Part shown: one piece after another, positions 23,980 to 31,522 of the stretch
How the letters are laid out: the number at the start of each line of letters is the position of its first letter
How positions within the stretch are numbered: position 1 is the stretch's first letter
DNA from: Microbacterium marinum
Lineage (GTDB): Bacteria > Actinomycetota > Actinomycetes > Actinomycetales > Microbacteriaceae
NCBI RefSeq assembly: GCF_014204835.1
Contig: NZ_JACHMD010000001.1
Location: 1,116,001-1,180,000, forward strand
DNA length: 64,000 nucleotides
Direction: 5' to 3'
The notes under the pieces: model-generated
Seen by the model: only the letters and a program-made list of their open reading frames with translations
Told to the model about the DNA's origin: nothing
The model's database searches: none
Position numbers and translations under genes: made by a program

Positions 23980-24576
23980 GTGCGCTGGGATCGCTTCTTC
24001 GAAGACCTCGAGGATCAGCTCGACTCCGAATGGGAGGCCGAGCGGATCGCTCTGGACACCGAGGCTGAGCGCCTGCGCCTGTCCCGGGTTGGTCTGCTCG
24101 AGCGGCTCACCGCGGTGGCGCGCGACGTCCCCGCCGCGGTGAGCGTCGATCTGTGCGACGGCACCGGGATCACCGCTCCGCTGGCGGCGGTCGGCCCCGA
24201 TTGGGTGGCGCTCGCGTCCGACGGCGGTCGCTCCGGTGCGATCCTCGTCCCCTGGGCGTCCATCGCGGCGATCGGGATGCCGCACGCCGACCTGCTGCGG
24301 ACGGCGCACGGTGCGAGCCCCGGGCGATTGCAGGAGCGGATGACTCTCGGTTTCGTGCTGCGCGACCTCGTCCGGCGACGCGTTCCCGTCACCGTGGCGA
24401 CGACCGGAGGCAGGACCTACACCGGCACGATCGACCGCGCGGCATCCGACCACCTCGACATGGCCCTGCACGATCGGGACGAACCGCGTCGGGCGGACCG
24501 CGTGACGGGACATCGGCTGGTGCCGCTGGCCGCCGTCGTCACGGTGCGACTCGATTCTCCCGTCGCGCTCGTGTGA
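23980..24576 (+). CDS. Conserved hypothetical protein
   Basis: A 198-residue soluble protein, not recognised to function. An N-terminal helix rich in acidic residues (DRFFEDLEDQLDSEWEAERI) is followed by Ala/Leu helices and a beta-rich second half (VPVTVATTGGRTYTGTIDRA) that looks like an Sm-like or small barrel fold. TACCGT at 23967-23972 lies 7 nt before the GTG, suggesting leaderless expression. Codon use is ordinary for this genome. Homologues near secA are my recollection of Microbacteriaceae genomes, not something checked. Confidence 0.55.
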   Translation: MRWDRFFEDLEDQLDSEWEAERIALDTEAERLRLSRVGLLERLTAVARDVPAAVSVDLCDGTGITAPLAAVGPDWVALASDGGRSGAILVPWASIAAIGMPHADLLRTAHGASPGRLQERMTLGFVLRDLVRRRVPVTVATTGGRTYTGTIDRAASDHLDMALHDRDEPRRADRVTGHRLVPLAAVVTVRLDSPVALV

Positions 24577-24582
24577 GCGCGG

Positions 24583-24933
24583 TCAGCGACCCTGACGCTT
24601 CTTGTAGGGCTTCGGCTGGCCCTTGACGATCGGCGCACGACCCTTGCCCTTCGAGGCCTTCGCTTTGCCTCCGGCGGGGACCGGCGGGGCGGGTGCCGGT
24701 TCGGGTGCGTCCGCGATGAGTCGCGGAGCGTCGCGGAGCAGGGCGGTTCCGGCGGGAGTCAGGGTCGTCGGCCTCTCGCGGTCGATCAGGCGCTCGCCGA
24801 CCTCGGCCTCCAGCTTGTCGATCGAGGTGTAGAGCGACGCGAGCGGGATGCCCAGCGCGATCGCGGCGCGGGGGAAGTGCAGATGCTCGGCCACGACGAC
24901 GAAGCGCTGGAGGTGGGTGATGTTCATCGTCAC
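24583..24933 (-). CDS. Stand-alone LysR-type DNA-binding domain with a basic tail
   Basis: A 116-residue protein. Residues 5-65 are a complete LysR winged helix (ITHLQRFVVVAEHLHFPRAA, SLYTSIDKLEAEVGERLIDR, TLTPAGTALL). The effector-binding domain of some 200 residues that normally follows is absent. In its place is a Pro/Ala spacer and a Lys/Arg-rich tail (KAKASKGKGRAPIVKGQPKP then KKRQGR), suited to nucleic-acid binding. The GTG start overlaps the DacC stop (GTGA), so it is probably translated with dacC; an ATG two codons later is possible. It has an orderly tail rather than an abrupt end, so it does not look like a recent truncation. Confidence 0.75.
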   Translation of the reverse strand: MTMNITHLQRFVVVAEHLHFPRAAIALGIPLASLYTSIDKLEAEVGERLIDRERPTTLTPAGTALLRDAPRLIADAPEPAPAPPVPAGGKAKASKGKGRAPIVKGQPKPYKKRQGR

Positions 24934-26261
24934 CAGTCTGCGAGATCACCCGGGTGGGTCAGGCGCCACCACGCCGAGGGCTCGGGGATGTCCTCGGCCA
25001 GGACGACCCGAGCCGACTGCGCACCCGAGGGTGTCGTCCACACCAGCTCGCCGACGCCCGTTCCGGCCGTCTGGTGAACGGGGGCGGTGGCACGCAGCTC
25101 GACGTCGATGGGGGCGTCCGACCAGACGCGCACCGCAGGAGAGCCTGCCACCACCACGGCCGACGATTCGCCCCAGACGGTTTCCACCGTTCCCACCCGC
25201 TGCCGTGGCTCGGTGAGGGCGATCTGACGGAAGCCGTCACGGATGCTGGCGAGCAGCGCGCGCACGTTGCCGTCCACGCTCGCCCGGGTCGATCCGCCGA
25301 GGATGACGCCCACCACGTCGAGCCGCTGCCCGCCGGGCGCGTCGATTCGAGCCGTGAAGAGGAGGTTGAACTGCTCCATCCCGAGGTTCCCGGTCTTGAG
25401 CCCGGTGACGCCGTCGACGCCCAGGAGAGCGTTCGTGGACTGGACGCGGTCGATGCCGCGGATATCGAACGACGTCGTCGCCGCGATCTCGGCGACCACC
25501 GGGTTGGCGGACGCGATCCTTGCGAGCGCGAGGAGGTCCTCCGGCGTCGCGGTGTTCGCGGGCGAGATGCCCGTCGGGTCGACGATCACCGTGTCGTCCA
25601 GTCCCTGCTCCGACAGCCAGCCGCGTGCCGCGCCGAGGTACCCGGAGGTCGACCCGAACGCCCAGGTCGCCAGCGCGTCGGCGTAGTTGCTGGCCGAGGG
25701 AATGAGCATGACGCTCAGCGCGTCGCGCAGCGACATCGTGATGCCCGTCGGCATCGGGACGATCGTCGCGCCTCGGACGTAGTAGTCGTCGTACAGGTCG
25801 TGGGCGGCCTTGCCGAAGGTGATGGTCGGACCGGCTTCGTTCGGGGCGATGGGATACGCATCGAGGATCGTCAGCGCGGTGACGAGCTTCGCGATACTCG
25901 CGATGGGTCGCGGCTCCGACCCGCCCACCGCTGCGGACATTGTGCCACCCGTCTGGACGCTCTCATCGAACCCCGTGACGACGACGGCCGCGGCGGCCCG
26001 CGTCGGCATCGCGAGCGTCACGGGCTCCGTGGTCGGCGGCTCCGGCGCGCTGGCGAACAGCGTCGCGGCCGGCAGGGGAGCGGACAGGGCCCACACGACG
26101 TACCCGCCGACCGCGGCGGCCAGCAGGGCGAATACCGTGAGGACGACCACCGGACCGCGCCAGCGCCGGGTGCGGGCGGGGGGAGACGCGGCATCCGCTT
26201 CGGGATCGAAGAGCGCGCTGATCTCCGTCAGTGCGTCGCTGTGGTCGCGCGGCACGGTCAT
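24930..26261 (-). CDS. dacC: D-alanyl-D-alanine carboxypeptidase (low-molecular-weight PBP, S11/DacC type)
   Basis: Membrane-anchored, externally facing enzyme trimming the last D-Ala of peptidoglycan stem peptides. The protein has 443 residues from the chosen ATG at 26261 (GGGGGGAA Shine-Dalgarno 4-11 nt upstream). A cytosolic tail of about 38 residues leads to one transmembrane helix (VVVLTVFALLAAAVGGYVVW) and an S11 transpeptidase domain with all three motifs: SxxK in IASIAKLVTALTIL, SxN in SASNYADAL, and KTG in TGLKTGNLG. A beta domain completes the C-terminus. The missing C-terminal amphipathic helix is replaced by N-terminal anchoring. It overlaps the LysR-domain gene (GTGA). Confidence 0.88.
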   Translation of the reverse strand: MTVPRDHSDALTEISALFDPEADAASPPARTRRWRGPVVVLTVFALLAAAVGGYVVWALSAPLPAATLFASAPEPPTTEPVTLAMPTRAAAAVVVTGFDESVQTGGTMSAAVGGSEPRPIASIAKLVTALTILDAYPIAPNEAGPTITFGKAAHDLYDDYYVRGATIVPMPTGITMSLRDALSVMLIPSASNYADALATWAFGSTSGYLGAARGWLSEQGLDDTVIVDPTGISPANTATPEDLLALARIASANPVVAEIAATTSFDIRGIDRVQSTNALLGVDGVTGLKTGNLGMEQFNLLFTARIDAPGGQRLDVVGVILGGSTRASVDGNVRALLASIRDGFRQIALTEPRQRVGTVETVWGESSAVVVAGSPAVRVWSDAPIDVELRATAPVHQTAGTGVGELVWTTPSGAQSARVVLAEDIPEPSAWWRLTHPGDLADW

Positions 26262-26321
26262 TCGGTTCCCCCCGGTCCGATTGGCTCCCCTCATCATGCC
26301 TGATGAGGGATGCCGCGGAGG

Positions 26322-26594
26322 TCACTCCGTGCGCCGGCTGCCCCGTCCCCACAGCTCGGGGAAGCTCGCCGCGTTCGACTCGTGCCACAGCGCGTGACGG
26401 CGGGCGTTCTCCGCCTGGTCATCCAGGTAGTCCTCGACGCTCTGCGGCTCGATCCGCCACGCTCCCGGCGTGCCGAGCTTCGCGCCGCGCAGCCGACCGT
26501 CGAGGACGAGGGCGACGATCTCGTCGACCTCGAGCTGGAGCATCTCGGCGACCTGTGCGGGTGTCAGCATGCGCGAGTTCGGGTTTTCGGGCAT
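26322..26594 (-). CDS. Small helix-turn-helix (MerR/excisionase-like) DNA-binding protein
   Basis: A 90-residue protein whose residues 8-60 (RMLTPAQVAEMLQLEVDEIV, RGAKLGTPGAWRIEPQSVED) match the HTH_17/excisionase-like winged helix also seen in BldC. The short C-terminal tail contains HALWHESNAASFPELWGRG. CATAAT on the minus strand (+ strand 26601-26606) ends 6 nt before the ATG. It is divergent from the SAF/CpaE-like pair and may regulate it; that link is contextual only. No integrase or phage gene is nearby, so an excisionase role is unlikely. Confidence 0.7.
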   Translation of the reverse strand: MPENPNSRMLTPAQVAEMLQLEVDEIVALVLDGRLRGAKLGTPGAWRIEPQSVEDYLDDQAENARRHALWHESNAASFPELWGRGSRRTE

Positions 26595-26600
26595 GTCGCC

Positions 26601-26606
26601 ATTATG
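26601..26606 (-). promoter_or_regulatory. -10 box of the small HTH gene
   Basis: CATAAT on the minus strand, 6 nt before the ATG at 26594, is the closest match to TATAAT among the leaderless promoters in this window. Confidence 0.45.
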
Positions 26607-26644
26607 GGCGCCGTCGGAGGGTGGGGCGCCGACGCACGCCGGGC

Positions 26645-26653
26645 TGTGGATAA
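26645..26653 (-). promoter_or_regulatory. Perfect DnaA-box match (TTATCCACA)
   Basis: The + strand reads TGTGGATAA, the complement of the consensus DnaA box, in the intergenic region between the divergent HTH and SAF genes. The overlapping GATAAT (26649-26654) could instead be a -10 box for the SAF gene, giving a leader of about 30 nt. The two readings are not exclusive. Confidence 0.35.
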
Positions 26654-26692
26654 TCCGGGGCGAGGCCGAGCGTGCTCGGTCAGCATGTGGTC

Positions 26693-27322
26693 ATGACCAG
26701 TCCTGAGTCCCTCCGGCCGCGGCCCCGGCCTTTCTGGGCCGACGCGCGATTCCTTCTCGGGATCGCCCTGATCGTGATCTCGGTGGCGGGCGTCTGGCTT
26801 GTCGTGGCGAGTGCGCGCCAGACCGCGCCGGTGTTCGCCGCGGCCCGGACGATCGTCCCAGGAGAGTCGGTGTCGGCCGATGACCTCCGCGTGGTGGAGG
26901 TGGCGCTCGGTGGCGCGGGCGACGTCTACGCATCGCCGACGTCGCTGGCGCCCGGTGCGGTGGCGACGCGGACCATCGAAGCGGGCGAACTCGTGCCGCG
27001 AGGTGCGATGGGAGAGGCGTCCGCGTCGACGACGACGACCGTCGTCATCGCGACGGTCGGTGACGTCTCGGCCACCGTCGCCCCGGGCTCGGTCGTGGAA
27101 GTCTGGGCGGCACCGGCGGCGGACCGCGGCGACTACGGCACGCCGCGCATCCTGGTCCCGTCGGCAACCGTGGTGTCGGTGTCACGTGACGATGCGGTGG
27201 TCTCGGGGACGCAGGTCTCGATGGAGCTCGTCATCCCGCGAGCCGACGTAGCGGCGACACTCACGGCGCTGGGCGACGGATCGGGCCTGTCCGTCGTCCC
27301 CGTGGCGGGGGCGACGCCGTGA
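26693..27322 (+). CDS. SAF-domain membrane protein (CpaB/RcpC-like)
   Basis: A 209-residue protein. A short cytosolic tail and one transmembrane helix (FLLGIALIVISVAGVWLVVA, residues about 22-41) precede an external SAF domain (VFAAARTIVPGESVSADDLR, TRTIEAGELVPRGAM). It is the domain order of CpaB/RcpC, which assist Flp/Tad pilus assembly. The ATG at 26693 is preferred; an in-frame one at 26672 would add seven unconserved residues. It overlaps the next gene (GTGA). No secretin, CpaF, TadB/C or Flp pilin gene is in the window. Confidence 0.72.
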   Translation: MTSPESLRPRPRPFWADARFLLGIALIVISVAGVWLVVASARQTAPVFAAARTIVPGESVSADDLRVVEVALGGAGDVYASPTSLAPGAVATRTIEAGELVPRGAMGEASASTTTTVVIATVGDVSATVAPGSVVEVWAAPAADRGDYGTPRILVPSATVVSVSRDDAVVSGTQVSMELVIPRADVAATLTALGDGSGLSVVPVAGATP

Positions 27323-28560
27323 AGGTCGTGATCGCCGTCGACGGGTTCGCCGGGGAGGAGCTCGCCGAGCGTCTTCGCCTCGACGGCGTGGAGGTCGGCA
27401 CGGTCGTCGGTCGAACGGCGCCGTCGGCGGCGACGGCGGATGCGCTCTCGGCGCCCGAAGCCGCGGAGCTGCTCGCCGTGCTCGGACGCGCGGACGTCCT
27501 GCTGCTGGAGGGGCGGCCCGGTGCGCTCTCCGCGGAACTGATCGCTGCCTGTGACCGCTTCGCCGTGCGCATCGTCGCGCTGTGCGAGCGGACCTCGGAT
27601 GCGCGCCGGGCCGCGTCTGTCGGGATCGACGTGCGATCCATCGACGACCCCGTCGCGAACCTGCTGAGCGCGGCGCCCGCACGGGACGATCCCGAACCCA
27701 CGCGAGGGCGGGTGATCGCGGTCTGGGGTCCGCACGGCGCGCCGGGACGCACGACCGTCGCGATCGAGGTGGCCTGCGCTCTCGCGACGGGCTCCCGCCA
27801 CGTCGCCCTCATCGACGCCGACTCGCATGCGCCATCGGTCGCGCTGGCAGCGGGCCTCGCAGATGAGGGGCCGGGCTTCGCCGCCGCGTGCCGCCAGGCA
27901 GAGCGTGGCGCGCTGACCGTCAGCGAACTCGCCCGTATCGCCGTCAGCGTCGGGGACGTCGACGTGCTGACCGGCCTGAACCGACCGGGTCGATGGCCGG
28001 AGTTGAGCGCGGCGCGCGTGACGGACGCACTGGAGGTGAGCCGGTCGTGGGCGGATGATGTCGTCGTCGACGTCGCGGCGTCGCTGGAGCGTGACGAGGA
28101 GATCGTGAGCGATCTCGTGGACGGGCCGCGTCGCAACGCCGCCACGCTCGCGTGCCTCACCGCCGCGGACAGTGTGGTGGCCGTCGTCGCGGCCGACCCG
28201 GTCGGGATCGCCCGATTCGTCCGTGCCTGGCCGGACGTGAGGGCCGCGATCGGCACAGTGCCCGTGCGGGTCGTCGTCAACAAGACCCGCTCATCCGTCC
28301 TCGGCATCGATGCGCGCGGCCAGATCCGGCGCACGCTCGAGCGCTATGCCGGGATCGGCGACGTGTCCTTCCTGCCCTGGGACCCGAAGGGGGTGGATGC
28401 CGCCATGCTCGCCGCCCGGCCGGTGGCGCACGCGGCTCCGCGGTCGGCCTTGGCCACGGCGGTCCGCCGAATGGTCACCGAGAACCTCTCGGCGCAGCCC
28501 CGAGCAGTCGTTCCCGAGCCGCGTCCGCGCGCTCTGCGGCGACTGGCGCGCGCCGGCTGA
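27319..28560 (+). CDS. CpaE/MinD-like P-loop protein with an atypical Walker A
   Basis: A 413-residue protein. Residues 1-125 resemble the receiver-like N-terminus of CpaE. Residues 135-390 resemble a ParA/MinD ATPase (VIAVWGPHGAPGRTTVAIEV, HVALIDADSHAPSVALAAGL). In the P-loop the lysine of GK(T/S) is replaced by Arg (GAPGRTT) and the signature lysine of the deviant Walker A is also absent, so nucleotide hydrolysis is uncertain. GTG start overlapping the SAF gene. CpaE helps place Tad pili at cell poles; here the pair stands without other tad genes. Confidence 0.72.
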   Translation: MKVVIAVDGFAGEELAERLRLDGVEVGTVVGRTAPSAATADALSAPEAAELLAVLGRADVLLLEGRPGALSAELIAACDRFAVRIVALCERTSDARRAASVGIDVRSIDDPVANLLSAAPARDDPEPTRGRVIAVWGPHGAPGRTTVAIEVACALATGSRHVALIDADSHAPSVALAAGLADEGPGFAAACRQAERGALTVSELARIAVSVGDVDVLTGLNRPGRWPELSAARVTDALEVSRSWADDVVVDVAASLERDEEIVSDLVDGPRRNAATLACLTAADSVVAVVAADPVGIARFVRAWPDVRAAIGTVPVRVVVNKTRSSVLGIDARGQIRRTLERYAGIGDVSFLPWDPKGVDAAMLAARPVAHAAPRSALATAVRRMVTENLSAQPRAVVPEPRPRALRRLARAG

Positions 28561-28604
28561 GTCTTCGGGTGGCACGGGCGAACGGGGCGGGTGGGCGCGC
28601 ACTC

Positions 28605-28610
28605 TAGGGT
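28605..28610 (+). promoter_or_regulatory. -10 box of pdtaS, leaderless
   Basis: TAGGGT ends 6 nt before the pdtaS GTG at 28617. Confidence 0.5.
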
Positions 28611-28616
28611 GGAAGC

Positions 28617-30110
28617 GTGTCCACCCTCAGCGACCTCGTCTATGCCCAGGGCCGATCCCACGCAGCGGACGTCGAATGGCTCCACCGCCTCGCCGGCGAC
28701 GGGCAGCTGCTGGCGGACCTCGCGTTCGCCGACATCGTCATCTGGGTGCCGACCGCAGACGATTCCTTCATCGCTGTCGCGCACGCCCGGCCCGGCGGCG
28801 CCGCCACGCTGTTCTATCGCGACATCGTGGGCGACCTCGTCCGGCCGCAGTGGCGCACGCAGGTGAAGGACGCCTTCACCCAGGCTCGTGTCGTGGACTC
28901 GGCGTCGCCCGACTGGTTCGAGGAGACGCCGACCCGAGTGCGTGCCGTGCCGATCGTGCGCGAGCGCGGCACGGAAGGATCGGCGCCGACGGTGATCGGC
29001 GTGCTCACCCGACACACCAACCTCGGCGAAGCACGGACGCCCTCACGGCAGCAGATCACCTTCAACGACTGCGCCGACGACCTGTTCGGCATGGTCGCCT
29101 CGGCCGACTTCCCCGACCTCACGGCGCCGACCTCGCCACGCCGGGGCGCGCCGCGTGCGTCGGACGGTCTCATCCGTCTCGACGTCGACGGCATCACGAC
29201 GTTCGCCAGCCCCAACGCGCTCTCCGCCTTCAACCGGCTCGGGTTCGATGACGAGCTCGAGGGGGAGGCTCTCATCGAGGTGGCCACGGCGATCCTGCCG
29301 GCATCCCGCCAATTCGATGAGTCCCTGCCGATCGTGATGGCCGGCCGCGCGCCCTGGCGTGCGGACCTCGAGGCCCGAGGGGTGACCGTGTCGTTGCGCA
29401 CGATCCCGCTGCGCGAGAACGGGAACCGGATCGGCGCGATCGTGCTCTGCCGTGACGTGAGCGAGATCCGTCACCAGGAGCAGGAGCTCATCACGAAGGA
29501 CGCGACGATCCGCGAGATCCACCACCGCGTCAAGAACAACCTCCAGACCGTCGCCTCGCTCCTGCGGATCCAGGCGCGCCGCACGCACTCCGACGAGGCG
29601 CGGGACGCGCTCACGCAGGCGATGCGACGGGTGTCCGCCATCGCCGTCGTTCACGACACGCTGTCGGAGGGCCTCACACAGAGCGTGGACTTCGACGACG
29701 TCTTCGACCGGGTTCTCAAGCTGGTGGCCGAGGTGGCCGCCGCGCCCAACACGCGCGCGCGAACGCTGAAGACCGGAGCGTTCGGCACCCTGCCCAGCGA
29801 GTACGCCACCCCGCTCGCACTGGCGCTGACCGAGCTCGTCACCAATGCGGTCGAGCACGGCCTCGCCGACAAGGAGGGCGAGGTGGAGATCGTCGCCGAG
29901 CGCGATGAGGAGCGCCTCGAGGTGCGCGTGCGCGACACCGGCGTCGGTCTGCCCGAGGGCCAGGTCGGCCGAGGGCTCGGGACGCAGATCGTCCGGACGC
30001 TCATCCAGGGGGAGCTCAGCGGGACGATCGACTGGCACACGCTCGTCGGGAGCGGAACCGAAGTGACCATCGAGATCCCGATGCGCTACATCGAACGCAG
30101 CCGGGGCTGA
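28617..30110 (+). CDS. pdtaS: Sensor histidine kinase PdtaS (GAF-PAS-HisKA_2)
   Basis: Soluble cytosolic kinase, 497 residues, of the type that phosphorylates the RNA-binding antiterminator PdtaR (ANTAR domain). An N-terminal GAF-like domain (about 10-150) and a PAS domain (about 175-285) are followed by HisKA_2, with the phospho-His in IREIHHRVKNNLQTVASLL, and an HATPase domain (ALTELVTNAVEHGL, VRDTGVGLPEGQVGRGLGTQ). No transmembrane segment is seen. GTG start with TAGGGT 6 nt upstream. It is close to whiB1, as Rv3220c is to Rv3219. The partner PdtaR is not in this window. Confidence 0.92.
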   Translation: MSTLSDLVYAQGRSHAADVEWLHRLAGDGQLLADLAFADIVIWVPTADDSFIAVAHARPGGAATLFYRDIVGDLVRPQWRTQVKDAFTQARVVDSASPDWFEETPTRVRAVPIVRERGTEGSAPTVIGVLTRHTNLGEARTPSRQQITFNDCADDLFGMVASADFPDLTAPTSPRRGAPRASDGLIRLDVDGITTFASPNALSAFNRLGFDDELEGEALIEVATAILPASRQFDESLPIVMAGRAPWRADLEARGVTVSLRTIPLRENGNRIGAIVLCRDVSEIRHQEQELITKDATIREIHHRVKNNLQTVASLLRIQARRTHSDEARDALTQAMRRVSAIAVVHDTLSEGLTQSVDFDDVFDRVLKLVAEVAAAPNTRARTLKTGAFGTLPSEYATPLALALTELVTNAVEHGLADKEGEVEIVAERDEERLEVRVRDTGVGLPEGQVGRGLGTQIVRTLIQGELSGTIDWHTLVGSGTEVTIEIPMRYIERSRG

Positions 30111-30134
30111 GGGTGACGGCGGTGGGCCGGCGCG

Positions 30135-30383
30135 TCAGGAGGCGCGACGGGCGCGCGCAGCGCGGCGCTTGAGGGCGCGACGCTCGTCTTCCGAGAGTCC
30201 ACCCCACACGCCCGAGTCCTGACCGGTCTCAAGGGCGTACTGCAGGCAGAGCTCGGTGACGGTGCAGCGGGCGCAGACAGCCTTGGCCTTCTCGATCTGG
30301 TCGACGGCCGGACCCGTGTTCCCGACGGGGAAGAAGAGTTCGGGGTCGACGGTCAGGCAGGCTGCTTTGTCGCGCCAATCCAT
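30135..30383 (-). CDS. whiB1: WhiB1-type [4Fe-4S] regulator
   Basis: An 82-residue WhiB protein of the essential, NO-sensitive WhiB1/WblE class. Cluster ligands are Cys9, Cys37, Cys40 and Cys46; GVWGG is at 58-62, followed by SEDERRALKRRAARARRAS, the basic DNA-binding tail. The start MDWRDKAACLTVDPELFFPV is diagnostic of this subtype. AGGAG lies 8 nt before the ATG. The promoter is about 120 nt upstream, leaving a long leader with a stable hairpin. It is convergent with pdtaS, reproducing the Rv3219-Rv3220c neighbourhood. Confidence 0.93.
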   Translation of the reverse strand: MDWRDKAACLTVDPELFFPVGNTGPAVDQIEKAKAVCARCTVTELCLQYALETGQDSGVWGGLSEDERRALKRRAARARRAS

Positions 30384-30457
30384 AGCGGTGCTCCTAGGTG
30401 GGGATGGGAGGTCGGGATGTGCGACGCCGGGCGACGTCGACTAACCTGAGGTGGTGT

Positions 30458-30473
30458 GCGAGCTGATGCTCGC
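30458..30473 (-). promoter_or_regulatory. Hairpin in the long whiB1 leader
   Basis: GCGAGC (30458-30463) and GCTCGC (30468-30473) form a 6-bp stem with a 4-nt loop inside the roughly 120-nt leader predicted for whiB1. Function unknown. Confidence 0.35.
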
Positions 30474-30506
30474 CCCACGGCGCTGTGGGAGCACACTTGC
30501 CCTCTC

Positions 30507-30535
30507 ATAGTCCCATGCTCCGGCATGTGAATCAA
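30507..30535 (-). promoter_or_regulatory. Promoter of whiB1
   Basis: On the minus strand TTGATT (+ strand 30530-30535) and GACTAT (30507-30512) are 17 bp apart in a locally AT-rich stretch. The predicted start near 30500 leaves a leader of about 117 nt before the whiB1 ATG, unlike the leaderless genes around it. Confidence 0.55.
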
Positions 30536-30603
30536 GGGTTAACGGAGTATTTCGGCGCTTCGACGCGCCCAGCGGCGCAACCGGCGCCCGAGGAGGGGAT
30601 CGG

Positions 30604-31014
30604 ATGCGGACCACCGGCATCGAGAAGGCGGCGTCCGTCTACCTGGCACTCGAGGCTGTGGCCGTCCTCGCGCTGTCCACGTGGGAGATGCTCGCCCTGA
30701 TCTCGGGCGACAGCGCCTCCGTGCCGAGCTCGATCGCCCTGCTCGTGCTCACGGTCGTCGCCGCCGCCGCCGTCGCCGCTTTCGCCGTCGTGGTCTGGCG
30801 CGGCGGCTCGTGGGGCAGATCCGGCGGCATCGTCGTGCAGCTGCTGATCCTCGCCGTCGCCGGCGGCACGCTCACCGGCCCCGACGCCGACGGTTCCATC
30901 GCGCTGGCCATCGCGGCGCCCGCCCTCGTCGGATTGGCGCTGCTCATCGCGGCATCCCGCGCCGCCGGCCCCCGCACCCGCCTCGAGACGGCGGCCGACG
31001 AGGACGAGGTCTGA
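30604..31014 (+). CDS. Small four-helix integral membrane protein
   Basis: A 136-residue membrane protein with four hydrophobic segments (about 10-33, 42-64, 75-92, 97-115) and an acidic tail (RLETAADEDEV). GGAGGGG lies about 6 nt before the ATG. It lies next to whiB1, where mycobacteria also have a small membrane gene (Rv3217c neighbourhood). No catalytic motif or known domain is recognisable. Confidence 0.65.
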   Translation: MRTTGIEKAASVYLALEAVAVLALSTWEMLALISGDSASVPSSIALLVLTVVAAAAVAAFAVVVWRGGSWGRSGGIVVQLLILAVAGGTLTGPDADGSIALAIAAPALVGLALLIAASRAAGPRTRLETAADEDEV

Positions 31015-31021
31015 GCGCTGC

Positions 31022-31486
31022 TCAGACGCCGAGTGCGGAGCGGATCCGGGCCACGTGGCCCGTGGCCTTCACGTTGTACAGCGCGTGGGTGAGGGTGCCG
31101 TCCTCGTCGATGACGAAGGTGGAACGGATCACACCCTCGACCACCTTCCCGTAGTTCATCTTCTCGCCCCAGGCGCCGTACGCCTCGTGGACGGCGTGGT
31201 CGGGATCGCTCAGCAGGTCGTAGGGCAGGGCGTCCCGCTCGCGGAACTCGCGGAGCTTCGCCGGCTCGTCGCGCGATACGCCGACCACCGTGTAGCCCGC
31301 ATCGCGGAGGGGCTCGACGCTGTCGCGGAAGTCGCACGCCTCGGTGGTGCACCCGGGCGTCATCGCCGCCGGGTAGAAGAACGCGATCACCTTGTGTCCT
31401 CGCAGGTCGCTGAGGGCGACCGGGTCGCCGTCCTGGTCGACGAGGGCGAAATCGGGGGCGGGCTGACCTGGCTCGAGACGCGGCAT
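31022..31486 (-). CDS. bcp: Thioredoxin-dependent thiol peroxidase (Bcp/PrxQ)
   Basis: Cytosolic atypical 2-Cys peroxiredoxin of 154 residues, reducing H2O2 and alkyl hydroperoxides with thioredoxin. The active site reads AAMTPGCTTEACDFRDS: the peroxidatic Cys is about residue 46 and the resolving Cys is five residues later, the PrxQ spacing. The fold begins PAPDFALVDQDGDPVALSDL. On the minus strand TAGACT (+ strand 31493-31498) lies 6 nt before the ATG, so the transcript is probably leaderless. It overlaps nothing and ends 8 bp from the membrane gene. Confidence 0.94.
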   Translation of the reverse strand: MPRLEPGQPAPDFALVDQDGDPVALSDLRGHKVIAFFYPAAMTPGCTTEACDFRDSVEPLRDAGYTVVGVSRDEPAKLREFRERDALPYDLLSDPDHAVHEAYGAWGEKMNYGKVVEGVIRSTFVIDEDGTLTHALYNVKATGHVARIRSALGV

Positions 31487-31522
31487 CCGTCCAGTCTAGG
31501 CACCGCGCTCGGCGCCGAGCGC

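Noticed and set aside
26322..26594. Phage or plasmid excisionase
   Set aside because: No integrase, attachment site or phage gene in the area; the fold is also used by chromosomal regulators.
30474..30500. CRP-like site (TGTG...CACA) near whiB1
   Set aside because: TGTGGGAGCACA has a 4-nt centre, not the spacing of a CRP site (TGTGA-N6-TCACA).
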